This document shows, piece after piece, positions 51,522 through 60,538 of a DNA stretch of 64,000 bases. How positions within the stretch are numbered: position 1 is the stretch's first letter; each line of letters starts with the position of its first letter. Source of the DNA: Casp-actino8 sp001510455 (lineage in GTDB: Bacteria > Actinomycetota > Acidimicrobiia > Acidimicrobiales > Ilumatobacteraceae); the NCBI GenBank assembly GCA_027592035.1, contig JAQCIK010000002.1:62001-126000 (forward strand), read 5' to 3'. Below the pieces are notes generated by a model. The model did no database searches. It saw only the letters and a program-made list of their open reading frames with translations, and was not told where the DNA came from. The position numbers and the translations under genes were made by a program.

Positions 51522-52193
51522 TCAGCGTCGGCGATCGACGAGGAGAGCTCCGGCAACCACCGCCGCGGTCTCGGCCCGCAGGATGCCACCCGGGAGCGAG
51601 GCGGTCCGCCGACCGAAGAGTTCGTCGGGAGTGAACCCGCCTTCGGGACCGACCGCAACAGCGGCGACCGACCCGTCGAGGTCCGGTCCTCCCGGTTCGG
51701 CCACTGCCACATCACCCACCAACGACACTGCCTCGTGAAGGGACGACTGGACGTCGTCGATGCGAGGGAGGAACACCTGGCGACTCTGCATGGCCGCTTC
51801 GCGCGCCACTTTGCGCAGTCGCTCGACGTTGCGCCGTGCCTTGTCGGCGTCCCACTTCACCACCGAACGTTCGGCGACGAAGGGGACGACACGAGACACG
51901 CCCAATTCGGTGAGTTTCTGAACCACGGTCTCGGGCTTGTCACCTTTTCCGAGTGCGAACAGAACCGTCACCTCAGCCGGTGGATCGTCCACTTCGATGT
52001 CACCGTCGGCCACGAGCACACCCGCCGTGAATCGACATCGACGCCACCGACCCGAACCGTCACTCGCCGTGACCGCCTCACCGTCACGCAATCTCAGGAC
52101 CCGAGTGAGGTGATGCGCATCATCAGCATCGATGACCAGTTCGTCGAGATCGTCGACGAAAACGTGAGCGGCCGCCGTCCGGCGATCACTCAT
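51522..52193 (-). CDS. rsmE: 16S rRNA (uracil1498-N3)-methyltransferase RsmE
   Basis: 223-residue SPOUT-class methyltransferase with an N-terminal PUA-like domain (AAHVFVDDLDELVIDADDAHHLTRVLRLRDGE) and the knot domain (LFALGKGDKPETVVQKLTELGV, VGPEGGFTPDE) that binds SAM. It methylates U1498 of 16S rRNA in the decoding region. Its ATG overlaps the dnaJ stop (ATGA), forming hrcA-dnaJ-rsmE, an order common in Gram-positive bacteria. Confidence 0.95.
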   Translation of the reverse strand: MSDRRTAAAHVFVDDLDELVIDADDAHHLTRVLRLRDGEAVTASDGSGRWRRCRFTAGVLVADGDIEVDDPPAEVTVLFALGKGDKPETVVQKLTELGVSRVVPFVAERSVVKWDADKARRNVERLRKVAREAAMQSRQVFLPRIDDVQSSLHEAVSLVGDVAVAEPGGPDLDGSVAAVAVGPEGGFTPDELFGRRTASLPGGILRAETAAVVAGALLVDRRR

Positions 52194-53305
52194 GAGAAGG
52201 CCGACTTGATCCGAGAGAAGAAGCCTTGCTCCTCCGGCGCGACGTCATCACCGTTCAGGTCGGCCAGCTGGCGGAGCAATGCCTTCTCCTCGTCACCGAG
52301 CGACGTCGGAACGGACACGTTCACCACGATGCGCAGGTCGCCGCGCCCTCGTCCTTGCAAACGAGGCACTCCCCGACGCGGGAGGGTGAACACCCGACCT
52401 GAGGGAGTTCCCGGCGGCACCACGAGGGTTTCGCTCCCGTCCAAGGTCTCGATCTGCAGAGAGGCTCCGAGACAGGCTTGCGGGTACGAGACGTCGATCT
52501 CGGAGACGAGATCGCTGTCGTCGCGTTCGAAAGTGTCGTGGGGCGCCACTCGCAAGTGCACGTACAGATCTCCGGACGCACCGCCGCGCGGACCCGATGC
52601 GCCGCGACCCGTGAGTCGGAGAGTCGATCCGGTGTCGACTCCGGCCGGCACGTCGACCTGGTAGGTCTTGTCGGTGACCACGCGACCCTCGCCCGAGCAC
52701 GTGGTGCACGGAGTCGCGATCACCTGACCGAACCCGCGACAACGCTGGCAGGCCTGAGTGCTGATCATCTGGCCGAGAAGACTCTGCCGGACTCGCTGAA
52801 CCTGTCCGGTTCCGCTGCAGTCGACACAGGTGACCGGTTCGGTTCCTTGTCCGGCTCCACTTCCGCCGCAGTCGTCGCACGCCACGGCCGTACGCACCGT
52901 CACCGGCAGAGTGGCACCGAACACTGCCTGCTCGAACGCAATGTCGGCCACGACTTCGAGGTCCTGACCACGCGGCGGACCGCTCGGTCCACGCGATCCA
53001 CCGAACGGGCTGCCACCGAAGAAGGCATCGAAGATGTCACCGAGCCCACCGCCTCCGCCGAAGAAGTCTCCGGGTCCGCCGGATCCACCCACACCGGCCT
53101 CACCGAAACGGTCGTAACGGGCTCGTGCCTCGGGATCGGACAACACCTCGTACGCTTGCGCGACCTGTTTGAACTTCTCTTCGGCGTCGGTGTCACCTGG
53201 ATTGGCGTCGGGATGCAACCGCCGGGCGAGGGTGCGATACGACTTCTTGATCTCATCAGGCGATGCGTCACGCGAGACGCCGAGAATCTCGTAGTAGTCG
53301 GCCAT
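52190..53305 (-). CDS. dnaJ: Chaperone DnaJ
   Basis: 371-residue type I J-protein. The J domain has the HPD motif (RRLHPDANPG) that stimulates DnaK ATPase. A Gly/Phe-rich stretch follows. Four CxxCxGxG zinc repeats follow: CDDCGGSG, CVDCSGTG, CQRCRGFG and CTTCSGEG. The peptide-binding beta domain ends the protein. It acts with DnaK and GrpE in protein folding. It follows hrcA by three bases and overlaps rsmE. A grpE-dnaK cluster is not in this window, so this is the hrcA-linked DnaJ paralogue (DnaJ2) known in actinobacteria. Confidence 0.96.
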   Translation of the reverse strand: MADYYEILGVSRDASPDEIKKSYRTLARRLHPDANPGDTDAEEKFKQVAQAYEVLSDPEARARYDRFGEAGVGGSGGPGDFFGGGGGLGDIFDAFFGGSPFGGSRGPSGPPRGQDLEVVADIAFEQAVFGATLPVTVRTAVACDDCGGSGAGQGTEPVTCVDCSGTGQVQRVRQSLLGQMISTQACQRCRGFGQVIATPCTTCSGEGRVVTDKTYQVDVPAGVDTGSTLRLTGRGASGPRGGASGDLYVHLRVAPHDTFERDDSDLVSEIDVSYPQACLGASLQIETLDGSETLVVPPGTPSGRVFTLPRRGVPRLQGRGRGDLRIVVNVSVPTSLGDEEKALLRQLADLNGDDVAPEEQGFFSRIKSAFS

Positions 53306-53308
53306 CGA

Positions 53309-54301
53309 TCAGCCCTTGCCGAGTCGACGACCGAGCCGATCGGACACGACTTCCACGGTCGCCAGGGCCTGCGGGTAATCCATGCGGGTGGGTCCGAGCA
53401 CACCGACCGTTCCCATCGATTGTCCGTCGACCACCACGGGCGCAACGACCACCGAACAATTCGCCAGTGGCTCGACACCGTGTTCGGCGCCGATCGCCAC
53501 GCTCAAGCCGCGATCGAGCACGTCCTGCACGAGGGTCACGACGAGGAATTGCTGTTCGAGGGTGTGCAACACCTGACGAACGACATCGACCGCGTCGAAG
53601 GCGGCGGCCATCGACGACACACCACCGAGAAAGACCGGGTCGTCGGGTCCTTTCGTGCGCAAGGCCTCGAGCGCGTCTCGACACAGAGCATCGACGACGG
53701 CATCCCCCGTGGAGGGTGCGGTCACATCGGCCAACTGCCGTCCGACGGCGACCCCTTGGAGTGCCGACGTGGCGGCGAGGACCGTGGCCTCGTCGAGATC
53801 GTCGGACGTCTCGATCTGTTGGCTCTCGACTTGGCCGTTCGACAGAACCGCGACGGCCAGAGTCGTTCGCGGCGACAACGACACCAACTGAAACGAACGG
53901 ACGGCCGCTCGTTCGACAGTGGGTCCGAGCACCACCGAGGCGTAGTTGGTGAGGCCTGCGACCAGCTGAGAAGTTCGAGCGAGTAGTTCTTCCAGTCGCC
54001 CGTGTGCACCGTCGAAGAATTCGCGAACCTGTCCGACCTTGATGTCGTCGAGGCGACCGGGTTGGGTCAGATGATCGACGAAGAACCGGTAACCCTTGTC
54101 GGTGGGCACGCGACCCGCCGAGGTGTGGGGCTGAGCGAGGTAACCCTCTTGTTCGAGCACCGCCATCTCGTTGCGAACGGTGGCCGACGACACGTTGACC
54201 TCGTGGGCCTGGGCGATGTGCGTCGAACCAACGGGTTGACCCGTCCCGATGTACTCCTGCACGACTGCTCGCAGGATCGCGGTCTTGCGTTCGTCCAGCA
54301 T
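53309..54301 (-). CDS. hrcA: Heat-inducible transcription repressor HrcA
   Basis: 330 residues. The N-terminal winged helix (LDERKTAILRAVVQEYIGTGQPVGS, then VSSATVRNEMAVLEQEGYL) and the C-terminal GAF-like domain are typical. HrcA represses groE and dnaK-type operons by binding CIRCE and is reactivated by GroEL. No CIRCE (TTAGCACTC-N9-GAGTGCTAA) lies near it here. Its only upstream signal is a 16-bp inverted repeat at 54308-54323 within the 30-base gap to phr. It heads hrcA-dnaJ-rsmE. Confidence 0.95.
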   Translation of the reverse strand: MLDERKTAILRAVVQEYIGTGQPVGSTHIAQAHEVNVSSATVRNEMAVLEQEGYLAQPHTSAGRVPTDKGYRFFVDHLTQPGRLDDIKVGQVREFFDGAHGRLEELLARTSQLVAGLTNYASVVLGPTVERAAVRSFQLVSLSPRTTLAVAVLSNGQVESQQIETSDDLDEATVLAATSALQGVAVGRQLADVTAPSTGDAVVDALCRDALEALRTKGPDDPVFLGGVSSMAAAFDAVDVVRQVLHTLEQQFLVVTLVQDVLDRGLSVAIGAEHGVEPLANCSVVVAPVVVDGQSMGTVGVLGPTRMDYPQALATVEVVSDRLGRRLGKG

Positions 54302-54307
54302 TGCAAA

Positions 54308-54323
54308 GAGGAGTCTACTCCTC
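54308..54323 (-). promoter_or_regulatory. Inverted repeat between phr and hrcA
   Basis: GAGGAGT and ACTCCTC arms separated by two bases, followed by TTT and then the hrcA ATG. It may be a weak terminator for phr, an operator, or a hairpin that hides a ribosome site. It is not CIRCE. Confidence 0.4.
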
Positions 54324-54331
54324 GGCCCCCG

Positions 54332-55699
54332 TCAGCCCCCGGTGACCGTCTTGTAGCGGGCCAGCGCGACGTCACGCTCGACCGAGTGATCGACGATCGG
54401 TGGCACGTATCCGAGTGGCACACCACCACCCTTCGACCACGGTGAATGGATCTGTGCGGTTGGAAGGTCGGCCAACTCCGGGACGAAACGCCTCACGTAG
54501 TCACCACTCGGATCCCATCGCTCACCTTGGGCGACCGGATTGAACACGCGGAAGTAGGGCGCAGCATCGGTTCCCGTTCCCGCCGTCCACTGCCAGCCGT
54601 GAGAATTGCTCGCCACGTCTCCGTCGGCGAGATGGCGCATGAAATGGCGCGCTCCCCACTGCCACGGCAGATGCAGATCCTTGACCAAGAAACTGGCAAC
54701 GATCATGCGAACACGGTTGTGCATCCAACCCGTGGCGAGAAGTTCGCGCATTCCTGCGTCGACGATCGGGTATCCCGTCCGACCTTCGCACCACGCCTGG
54801 AAGCGTTCGTCCGCCAGGGGGCCGGAGTCGTACACCATGGCATCCATCTTTCGATTGAGGTTCTGCCATGTCGTATCGGGCCGATGGAAGAGGACGTCAC
54901 CGTAGAACTCCCGCCAAGCGATCTCGCTCCGAAAGACCTGGTGGGCTTTCGAGTCGTCCAAGTCGCGCAGAAGTTGACGAGGATGCACGAGACCCCATCG
55001 AAGAGCGGTCGACATTCGACTGGTTCCGGCGACCGACGGGTCGTTACGACGCTCGTCGTAGCCGTCGAGTCCGTCGAAGCCACGATCACGGAACTCTTCC
55101 CACTGCGCCCACGCACCGTCCTCGGTGAAGGCAGGGAGATCGACGTCGAGCTCGGGACGTTTCGGGCGTCCGGCGCACTTGATCGTGGGCGCTCCGAGCC
55201 AATTCGGATCCCGAGGGGCCTCGACGACAGATGACCAGCCGGCGGCCAACCAGCGTTTCGAGAACGGGGTGAACACTGCATACGGAGTGTCGTCGTCCTT
55301 GCGAACCGTTCCCGGATCGACGGCGTAATTCGATCCTTCGAAGATCAATCGTCTCCCGGCCGCCGTCAGTCGTTCGGCGACCTCGTGGTCACGGCGAATC
55401 CCGTACGGAGCGAAATCACGCGCCGTGAACACGGCATCTATCGAGAACTCCTCGCAAAACGACGGAATCACATCGATCGGATCGCCGTATCGATACAAGA
55501 GCGCCCGACCCATGGAGTCGTCGAGAGCGTTCAGCGCATCGCACATGAAGACGAGCCGCGGCAGACCGGCACGATCGAAGAGGTTCGGGTCGACCACGAA
55601 GAGCGGCACGACCTCGTCGTAGTCCGCCAGCGCACGCATCAACGCCGGATTGTCGGAGAGACGCAGATCTCTCCGGAACCACATGATCGCTCGACTCAT
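54332..55699 (-). CDS. phr: Deoxyribodipyrimidine photolyase
   Basis: 455 residues of the photolyase/cryptochrome family. The N-terminal antenna domain begins IMWFRRDLRLSDNPAL. The FAD-binding helical domain carries EIAWREFYGDVLFHRPD, TGYPIVDAGMRELLATGWMHNRVRM and HFMRHLADGDVASNSHGWQW. These match class I CPD photolyases, which repair UV dimers using blue light. The arrangement suggests a surface-water or light-exposed organism. It lies 12 bases after hisD. Confidence 0.95.
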   Translation of the reverse strand: MSRAIMWFRRDLRLSDNPALMRALADYDEVVPLFVVDPNLFDRAGLPRLVFMCDALNALDDSMGRALLYRYGDPIDVIPSFCEEFSIDAVFTARDFAPYGIRRDHEVAERLTAAGRRLIFEGSNYAVDPGTVRKDDDTPYAVFTPFSKRWLAAGWSSVVEAPRDPNWLGAPTIKCAGRPKRPELDVDLPAFTEDGAWAQWEEFRDRGFDGLDGYDERRNDPSVAGTSRMSTALRWGLVHPRQLLRDLDDSKAHQVFRSEIAWREFYGDVLFHRPDTTWQNLNRKMDAMVYDSGPLADERFQAWCEGRTGYPIVDAGMRELLATGWMHNRVRMIVASFLVKDLHLPWQWGARHFMRHLADGDVASNSHGWQWTAGTGTDAAPYFRVFNPVAQGERWDPSGDYVRRFVPELADLPTAQIHSPWSKGGGVPLGYVPPIVDHSVERDVALARYKTVTGG

Positions 55700-55711
55700 G
55701 CGACGAGTGTG

Positions 55712-57064
55712 TCAGTTCGAGTTCGGATCGGAGAGATCGGGGAAGCGAATTCGCAGCGCATTCCCGTGAGCCGAGAATCCCTCGACGTCGGACAGTGTGA
55801 CGATGCTCGGCGCAAGACGTCGGAGAGCATCTGATGTCGCGCGTGCAACTGCGGTTCGCTTCAAGAACGCGTCGACCGTCACCCCGCTCGTCACTCGAGC
55901 GAATCCGTTGGTCGGAAGCGAGGCCGGGCAGCCGATCACGAAATTGGCCGCCGAGAACGGAGTGTCCTGCCCGAGCAGAATTTCTCCGGCGTGCACCAGA
56001 CCCGACAGAACTCGGTCTTCGTCGACCGACGTGACGACCAGCTGCAGGTGCTCGGGTGCGAAACGATTGGCCACGTCGACGGCGGTGTCGAGGTCATCGA
56101 CGAGGACTGCCCCACCGTTGTGCCCGAGTGATGAGGCGGCCGCGAGAGCCCGGTCGTTCGGCAACACGGCCATCTGCGTGACCAGTTCGGCGTCGACGGC
56201 CTCCAACAACGATGCGCTGGTGGTCACGAGGAGGGTGCAACTGTCGGCGCCGTGTTCGGCTTCGATCAAGAGGTCGGCGGCCAGACGACGGGGGTCGGCG
56301 GAATCGTCGGCCACCACGAGGCTCTCGGTGGGCCCGAGAGCCATCTGCGTCGCCGTGCCGTAGCGCTGAACCTCGAGCTGGGCCACGGTCACCGGCCACG
56401 AACCGGGACCCATGACCTTCACGACCCGAGGAATGGACTCGGTTCCGAAGGCCAAGGCGGCGATCCCGGCCGGACCGTTCGCTCGGTACACGTTCTCGAG
56501 TCCGAGTTCGTCGGCCACGGCCAGAACGGTGGCGTCGACTCGTCCACCGCCTCCGGGCTTCGGGGGGACGACCACCTGAACGTCGGGAACTCCGGCGACC
56601 ACGGCCGGACCACCCAGCTGAGCCAACACACTCGGGTAACTCGCCTTGCCGCTCGGACAGAAGAGTCCGGCCGACGCGATCGGCGACACCTTCTCCCCCA
56701 CCACGAGTCCGGGTTCGCTCTCGAAACTCCAATCGACCAACCGCTCCCGAAGGGCCTCGTTGAACCGGCGGACATGGTCGACCATGTCGCGGATCGCCGT
56801 TCGTACCTCGTCGGCGACTTCGGCCGCCGCGCGCTCTCGCTCGTCGTGGGTGACTCGTAGTTCCTCGGGAGCGATCATGACTCCGTCGTAGGTGGCCAAG
56901 GCCTCGCACACCGCCACGTCGCCACGCTCACGAACGTCGATCACCAAACGCGCGATCTGTTCACGAAGTTCGGTCGACACCGAGCGATCGATGTCTCGCT
57001 CGAGCAGGGAACGTCGGCTGTCCTGGTCGAGATCCGACCACACGAGACGACGCAGAACACTCAC
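55712..57064 (-). CDS. hisD: Histidinol dehydrogenase
   Basis: 450-residue zinc enzyme that oxidises L-histidinol to histidine in two NAD-dependent steps. Recognised segments are YPSVLAQLGGPAVVAGVPDV, VMGPGSWPVTVAQLEVQ, LIEAEHGADSCTLLVT (Glu-His catalytic region) and FAPEHLQLV, with zinc ligands among GADSCT and the C-terminal His. It stands alone without other his genes. GTG 57064 follows TAACGT (57076-57071) by exactly six bases; this promoter lies inside the 3' end of the MFS gene. Confidence 0.94.
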   Translation of the reverse strand: MSVLRRLVWSDLDQDSRRSLLERDIDRSVSTELREQIARLVIDVRERGDVAVCEALATYDGVMIAPEELRVTHDERERAAAEVADEVRTAIRDMVDHVRRFNEALRERLVDWSFESEPGLVVGEKVSPIASAGLFCPSGKASYPSVLAQLGGPAVVAGVPDVQVVVPPKPGGGGRVDATVLAVADELGLENVYRANGPAGIAALAFGTESIPRVVKVMGPGSWPVTVAQLEVQRYGTATQMALGPTESLVVADDSADPRRLAADLLIEAEHGADSCTLLVTTSASLLEAVDAELVTQMAVLPNDRALAAASSLGHNGGAVLVDDLDTAVDVANRFAPEHLQLVVTSVDEDRVLSGLVHAGEILLGQDTPFSAANFVIGCPASLPTNGFARVTSGVTVDAFLKRTAVARATSDALRRLAPSIVTLSDVEGFSAHGNALRIRFPDLSDPNSN

Positions 57065-57068
57065 GATC

Positions 57069-58325
57069 TCACGTTATCGGCGACGACACTGCGGATCTGG
57101 GTCGCATTTTCGACCCAGGAGGTGAAGATTCCGCGCCAGAACCACGGTCGAATGCGTACAGAGCGGCGGCGAGAGTGATGAAGCTGCCGTACGCGAGAGA
57201 CCACTCGGCCCCCCACTGATCGGCAACCACACCAGTGATCGGTCCACCGATCGGAGTCGATCCGAGGAAAGCGACCGCCGACAGGGCGAGAAGCCGTCCG
57301 CGCATGTCGGGTGGGCACTTCTGCTGCACCAGACCGTTGAACGACGCGAGAAATCCCGCTCCTCCGATACCGAGGGGTATCGCTCCGACGAACGCCCAGG
57401 GACCCGAGGGCGCCCAGGCCACCAGAGGTCCCGAAACTCCGAGCAGAGCCACGCTGCCCACGAACATCCGGGCGGTCGCCTCGCGTCGCGAGGCGACGAG
57501 TAGAGATCCGATCACACTGCCCACGCTCACCATCGACAGCACCCAACCGAACCATCGATCGTCACCCCAACGAACATCGCTCAACTTCGGCAACGACACC
57601 GAGTGGTTGAAGGCGAAGGTGCTGACGACCACGAGGACCACGTGAAACCGTCGCAGCTGCGAATCGGCCATCACGAAACGCAACGCGTCACGGACCGGTG
57701 TTCCTCCACGTGCGGCGAGCGGTCCGCGGTGAAGCTTCGTCGCGTCGATCAGTACGAGTGAGCCGAGAACGGCAACGAACGACAGGGCGTTGATCATGAA
57801 GCACCATGCGGTGCCGAGCGGGCCGATCAGTGCGGCGGCGAGAGCCGGACCGAAGACACGCGAACCCGTCATTACGGCAGTGTTGAGGCTCATGGCATTG
57901 CTGATGTCGGCCGACGGGACGAGTTCGGCAACCAACCCTCGGCGGGCCGGATTGTCGAGCGCGCCGGCCACACCGAGAACGAACGACAGGACGTAAATCG
58001 CTCCGACGTTCACGGCACCGGCGAAATCCAGGACGGCCAGGACGAGGGCCTGGGCCGTCAGCGCGCCCTGCGTGACGAGGCACATCGTTCGCTTGTCCCG
58101 TCGGTCGGCCAGGGCCCCCGCCCAGGCACCGAGAAACAACATCGGCAGGAACTGGAGAGCGACGGCCACTCCGAGACTCGTGGCCTGCCCGGTCAGTCGA
58201 TACACGAGGATCGACATCGCTGTCGACTGCAGCCAGGTCCCGACGTTCGAGACCATCAGTCCCCCGAAGAAGAGGCGAGCGTTGCGGGTCCGCAGAGAGC
58301 GGAACGTTCCGGCCGAGGCGAACAT
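57069..58325 (-). CDS. Major facilitator superfamily exporter (EntS/DHA3-like)
   Basis: 418 residues from ATG 58325, with about twelve hydrophobic helices. FRSLRTRNARLFFGGLMVSNVGTWLQSTAMSILVYRLTG and the loop GALADRRDKRTM (split here by description) are typical of the DHA3/EntS group of multidrug or siderophore exporters. A GTG at 58370 would overlap lepA and lacks support. It follows lepA by seven bases and may be cotranscribed with it. Substrate unknown. Confidence 0.85.
   Translation of the reverse strand: MFASAGTFRSLRTRNARLFFGGLMVSNVGTWLQSTAMSILVYRLTGQATSLGVAVALQFLPMLFLGAWAGALADRRDKRTMCLVTQGALTAQALVLAVLDFAGAVNVGAIYVLSFVLGVAGALDNPARRGLVAELVPSADISNAMSLNTAVMTGSRVFGPALAAALIGPLGTAWCFMINALSFVAVLGSLVLIDATKLHRGPLAARGGTPVRDALRFVMADSQLRRFHVVLVVVSTFAFNHSVSLPKLSDVRWGDDRWFGWVLSMVSVGSVIGSLLVASRREATARMFVGSVALLGVSGPLVAWAPSGPWAFVGAIPLGIGGAGFLASFNGLVQQKCPPDMRGRLLALSAVAFLGSTPIGGPITGVVADQWGAEWSLAYGSFITLAAALYAFDRGSGAESSPPGSKMRPRSAVSSPIT
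57071..57076 (-). promoter_or_regulatory. Putative -10 element of leaderless hisD mRNA
   Basis: TAACGT, six bases before the hisD GTG, within the last codons of the MFS transporter gene. Confidence 0.45.
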
Positions 58326-58332
58326 CGCGAAT

Positions 58333-60117
58333 TCAGTCGTCGAGTTTGAGGGCCGAGATGAAGACGTCACCCGGAACTTCGACGCGCCCGATGGCCTTCA
58401 TCTTCTTCTTTCCCTCTTTTTGCTTCTCGAGCAGTTTGCGCTTACGGGTGATGTCACCTCCGTAGCACTTCGCGAGGACGTCCTTTCGCTTGGCTTTCAC
58501 CGTCTCACGCGCGATGACCTTGCCACCGATCGCTGCCTGGATCGGAACGTCGAACATCTGGCGCGGAATGAGCTCCCGCAACTTCTCGCACATACGACGC
58601 CCGTAATCGAAGGCCTTGTCGCGATGGACGATGGTCGAGAAGGCGTCGGCCGCCAATCCGTTGAGCAGAAGGTCGACCTTCACGAGATGACTCGGTTGAT
58701 AGCCCTCGAGTTCGTAGTCGAGGCTGGCGTACCCTTGGGTTCGACTCTTCATCTGGTCGAAGAAATCGACCACGACTTCGGCCAGGGGAATCCTGTAGTG
58801 CAGTTCGACTCTCTCGGGCGACAAGTACTCGAGTTTCGACATGTCACCCCGTCGTGACTGACACAGCTCCATCAGAGTGCCCGTGTAGTCCTTCGGAGTG
58901 ATGATGCTCACGCGGAAGTAAGGCTCCTCGATGAAGTCGATGCTCTGAGCCGGCGGCAGATCGGCCGGATTGTCGACGATCACGATCTCGCCGTTGGTCT
59001 TGGTCACTCGATACTCGACACTCGGAGCCGTTGCGATGAGCGACAGTCCGAATTCACGCTCGAGACGTTCTTTGACGATCTCCATGTGCAACAGGCCGAG
59101 AAATCCGCAACGGAACCCGAAACCGAGCGCACCCGACGTCTCCGGCTCGTACGTGATCGACGCGTCGTTCAACTTCAACTTCTGCAGACTCTCCCGAAGG
59201 TTCTCGAAGTCGTCACCGTCGATCGGATAGAGCCCACAGAAAACCATGGGCTTCGGATCGCGATAGCCGGGCAAGGGCTGTTCGGCCGACCGTGAGGCCA
59301 TGGTGACCGTTTCACCCGAACGCGCTTCGGCGACGTCCTTGATGCCGGCGATCAGATAACCCACCTCACCCGGACCGAGCTCAGCGACCGGAGTGGTGAC
59401 CGGACGACGGACCCCGATCTCGATGGCCTCGTGTTGAGCCTTGGCTTGCATGAACGAGAGTCGCGAACCACTCGTCATCCGACCGTTCATCACTCGGATC
59501 GACGACACCACACCTCGATACTGGTCGTACTGGCTGTCGAAGATGAGGGCCTGAAGTGGCGCATCGGCATCGCCCACCGGAGGCGGGATCCGATCGCACA
59601 CTGCGTCGAGCAACGAATCGACACCGACGCCGGTCTTGGCCGAGATGCGCAGGATCTCGTCGGCCGGAATCCCGAGCACTGTCTCGATCTCCATGGCGTA
59701 GCGATCGGGGTCGGCCGCCGGGAGATCGATCTTGTTGAGCGCAGCCACGATCTCGAGATCGTTCTCGAGGGCGAGGTAACAGTTGGCCAAAGTCTGAGCT
59801 TCGATGCCCTGGGCGGCATCGACCACCAACACCACTCCCTCGCACGCAGCGAGGGACCGACTCACCTCGTAGCCGAAGTCGACGTGACCTGGGGTGTCGA
59901 TCAGGTGAAGCGTGTGACCCTTCCACTCGACTCGCACGTTCTGCGCCTTGATCGTGATCCCCCGCTCACGCTCGAGGTCCATGGAGTCGAGATACTGCTC
60001 ACGCATCTCCCGCTTGTCGACGGCCCCCGTGATCTCGAGGATTCGGTCGGAAAGCGTCGACTTCCCGTGGTCAATGTGGGCGATGATCGAGAAGTTGCGG
60101 ATTCGGGAGAGGTCCAT
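58333..60117 (-). CDS. lepA: Elongation factor 4 (LepA)
   Basis: 594-residue translational GTPase. The G domain has AHIDHGKSTLSDR (P-loop), RERGITIKAQ (switch I), DTPGHVDFG (G3) and NKIDLP (G4). EF-G-like domains III and V follow, then the unique C-terminal LepA domain. ATG 60117 begins at MDLSRIRNFSIIAHID; upstream residues in frame are not conserved. It back-translocates or assists ribosome biogenesis and initiation under stress. It is divergent from rpsT, an arrangement that is common in bacteria. Confidence 0.96.
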   Translation of the reverse strand: MDLSRIRNFSIIAHIDHGKSTLSDRILEITGAVDKREMREQYLDSMDLERERGITIKAQNVRVEWKGHTLHLIDTPGHVDFGYEVSRSLAACEGVVLVVDAAQGIEAQTLANCYLALENDLEIVAALNKIDLPAADPDRYAMEIETVLGIPADEILRISAKTGVGVDSLLDAVCDRIPPPVGDADAPLQALIFDSQYDQYRGVVSSIRVMNGRMTSGSRLSFMQAKAQHEAIEIGVRRPVTTPVAELGPGEVGYLIAGIKDVAEARSGETVTMASRSAEQPLPGYRDPKPMVFCGLYPIDGDDFENLRESLQKLKLNDASITYEPETSGALGFGFRCGFLGLLHMEIVKERLEREFGLSLIATAPSVEYRVTKTNGEIVIVDNPADLPPAQSIDFIEEPYFRVSIITPKDYTGTLMELCQSRRGDMSKLEYLSPERVELHYRIPLAEVVVDFFDQMKSRTQGYASLDYELEGYQPSHLVKVDLLLNGLAADAFSTIVHRDKAFDYGRRMCEKLRELIPRQMFDVPIQAAIGGKVIARETVKAKRKDVLAKCYGGDITRKRKLLEKQKEGKKKMKAIGRVEVPGDVFISALKLDD

Positions 60118-60222
60118 GGGGAGTGGCGGGCTTCGTCCGACGACGCCCTCGCTGAGCCTATCTCCCGGCCCTGACCTGGGACGTTGTATCACCCGCCCCG
60201 CCCGGACGGGCCTCGACCCCAG

Positions 60223-60251
60223 TTGGGGTCGTGCACAGGCGCTGATACCCT
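60223..60251 (+). promoter_or_regulatory. Promoter of rpsT with an overlapping inverted repeat
   Basis: -35 TTGGGG (60223-60228), a 17-base spacer and -10 TACCCT (60246-60251). A perfect inverted repeat CGACCCCA/TGGGGTCG at 60214-60231 covers the -35. Confidence 0.5.
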
Positions 60252-60283
60252 TCACCAGCCGTTATCGACGCAACGAGGTTCAC

Positions 60284-60538
60284 GTGGCCAACATCAAGAG
60301 TCAGAAGAAGCGCAATCGCACCAACGCCAAGGCGGCCGAGCGAAACAAGGCTGTCAAGAGTGAGTTGAAGACGCGCGTCAAGACGGCTCGGGCCAGCGTC
60401 GGTTCCCCCGAGAACGCCGAAGACGTGCGTCTCGCCGTCAAGCGCATCGACATGGCCGCATCCAAGGGCATTCTGCACAAGAACACCGCGGCCCGCCGTA
60501 AGAGCCGCTTGATGAAGAAGATCAACGCCGCCGGCTGA
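60284..60538 (+). CDS. rpsT: 30S ribosomal protein S20
   Basis: 84-residue basic protein (VANIKSQKKRNRTNAKAAERNK at the start, ASKGILHKNTAARRKSRLMKK at the end) that binds 16S rRNA helix bundles during 30S assembly. GTG 60284 has GAGG five bases upstream. The promoter and a 26-base leader precede it. The 3' end overlaps holA by 17 bases on the opposite strand. The usual pairing with lepA and holA supports the assignment. Confidence 0.95.
   Translation: MANIKSQKKRNRTNAKAAERNKAVKSELKTRVKTARASVGSPENAEDVRLAVKRIDMAASKGILHKNTAARRKSRLMKKINAAG

Noticed and set aside
53309..54301. CIRCE element expected near hrcA
   Set aside because: No TTAGCACTC/GAGTGCTAA pair found in the flanking sequence.
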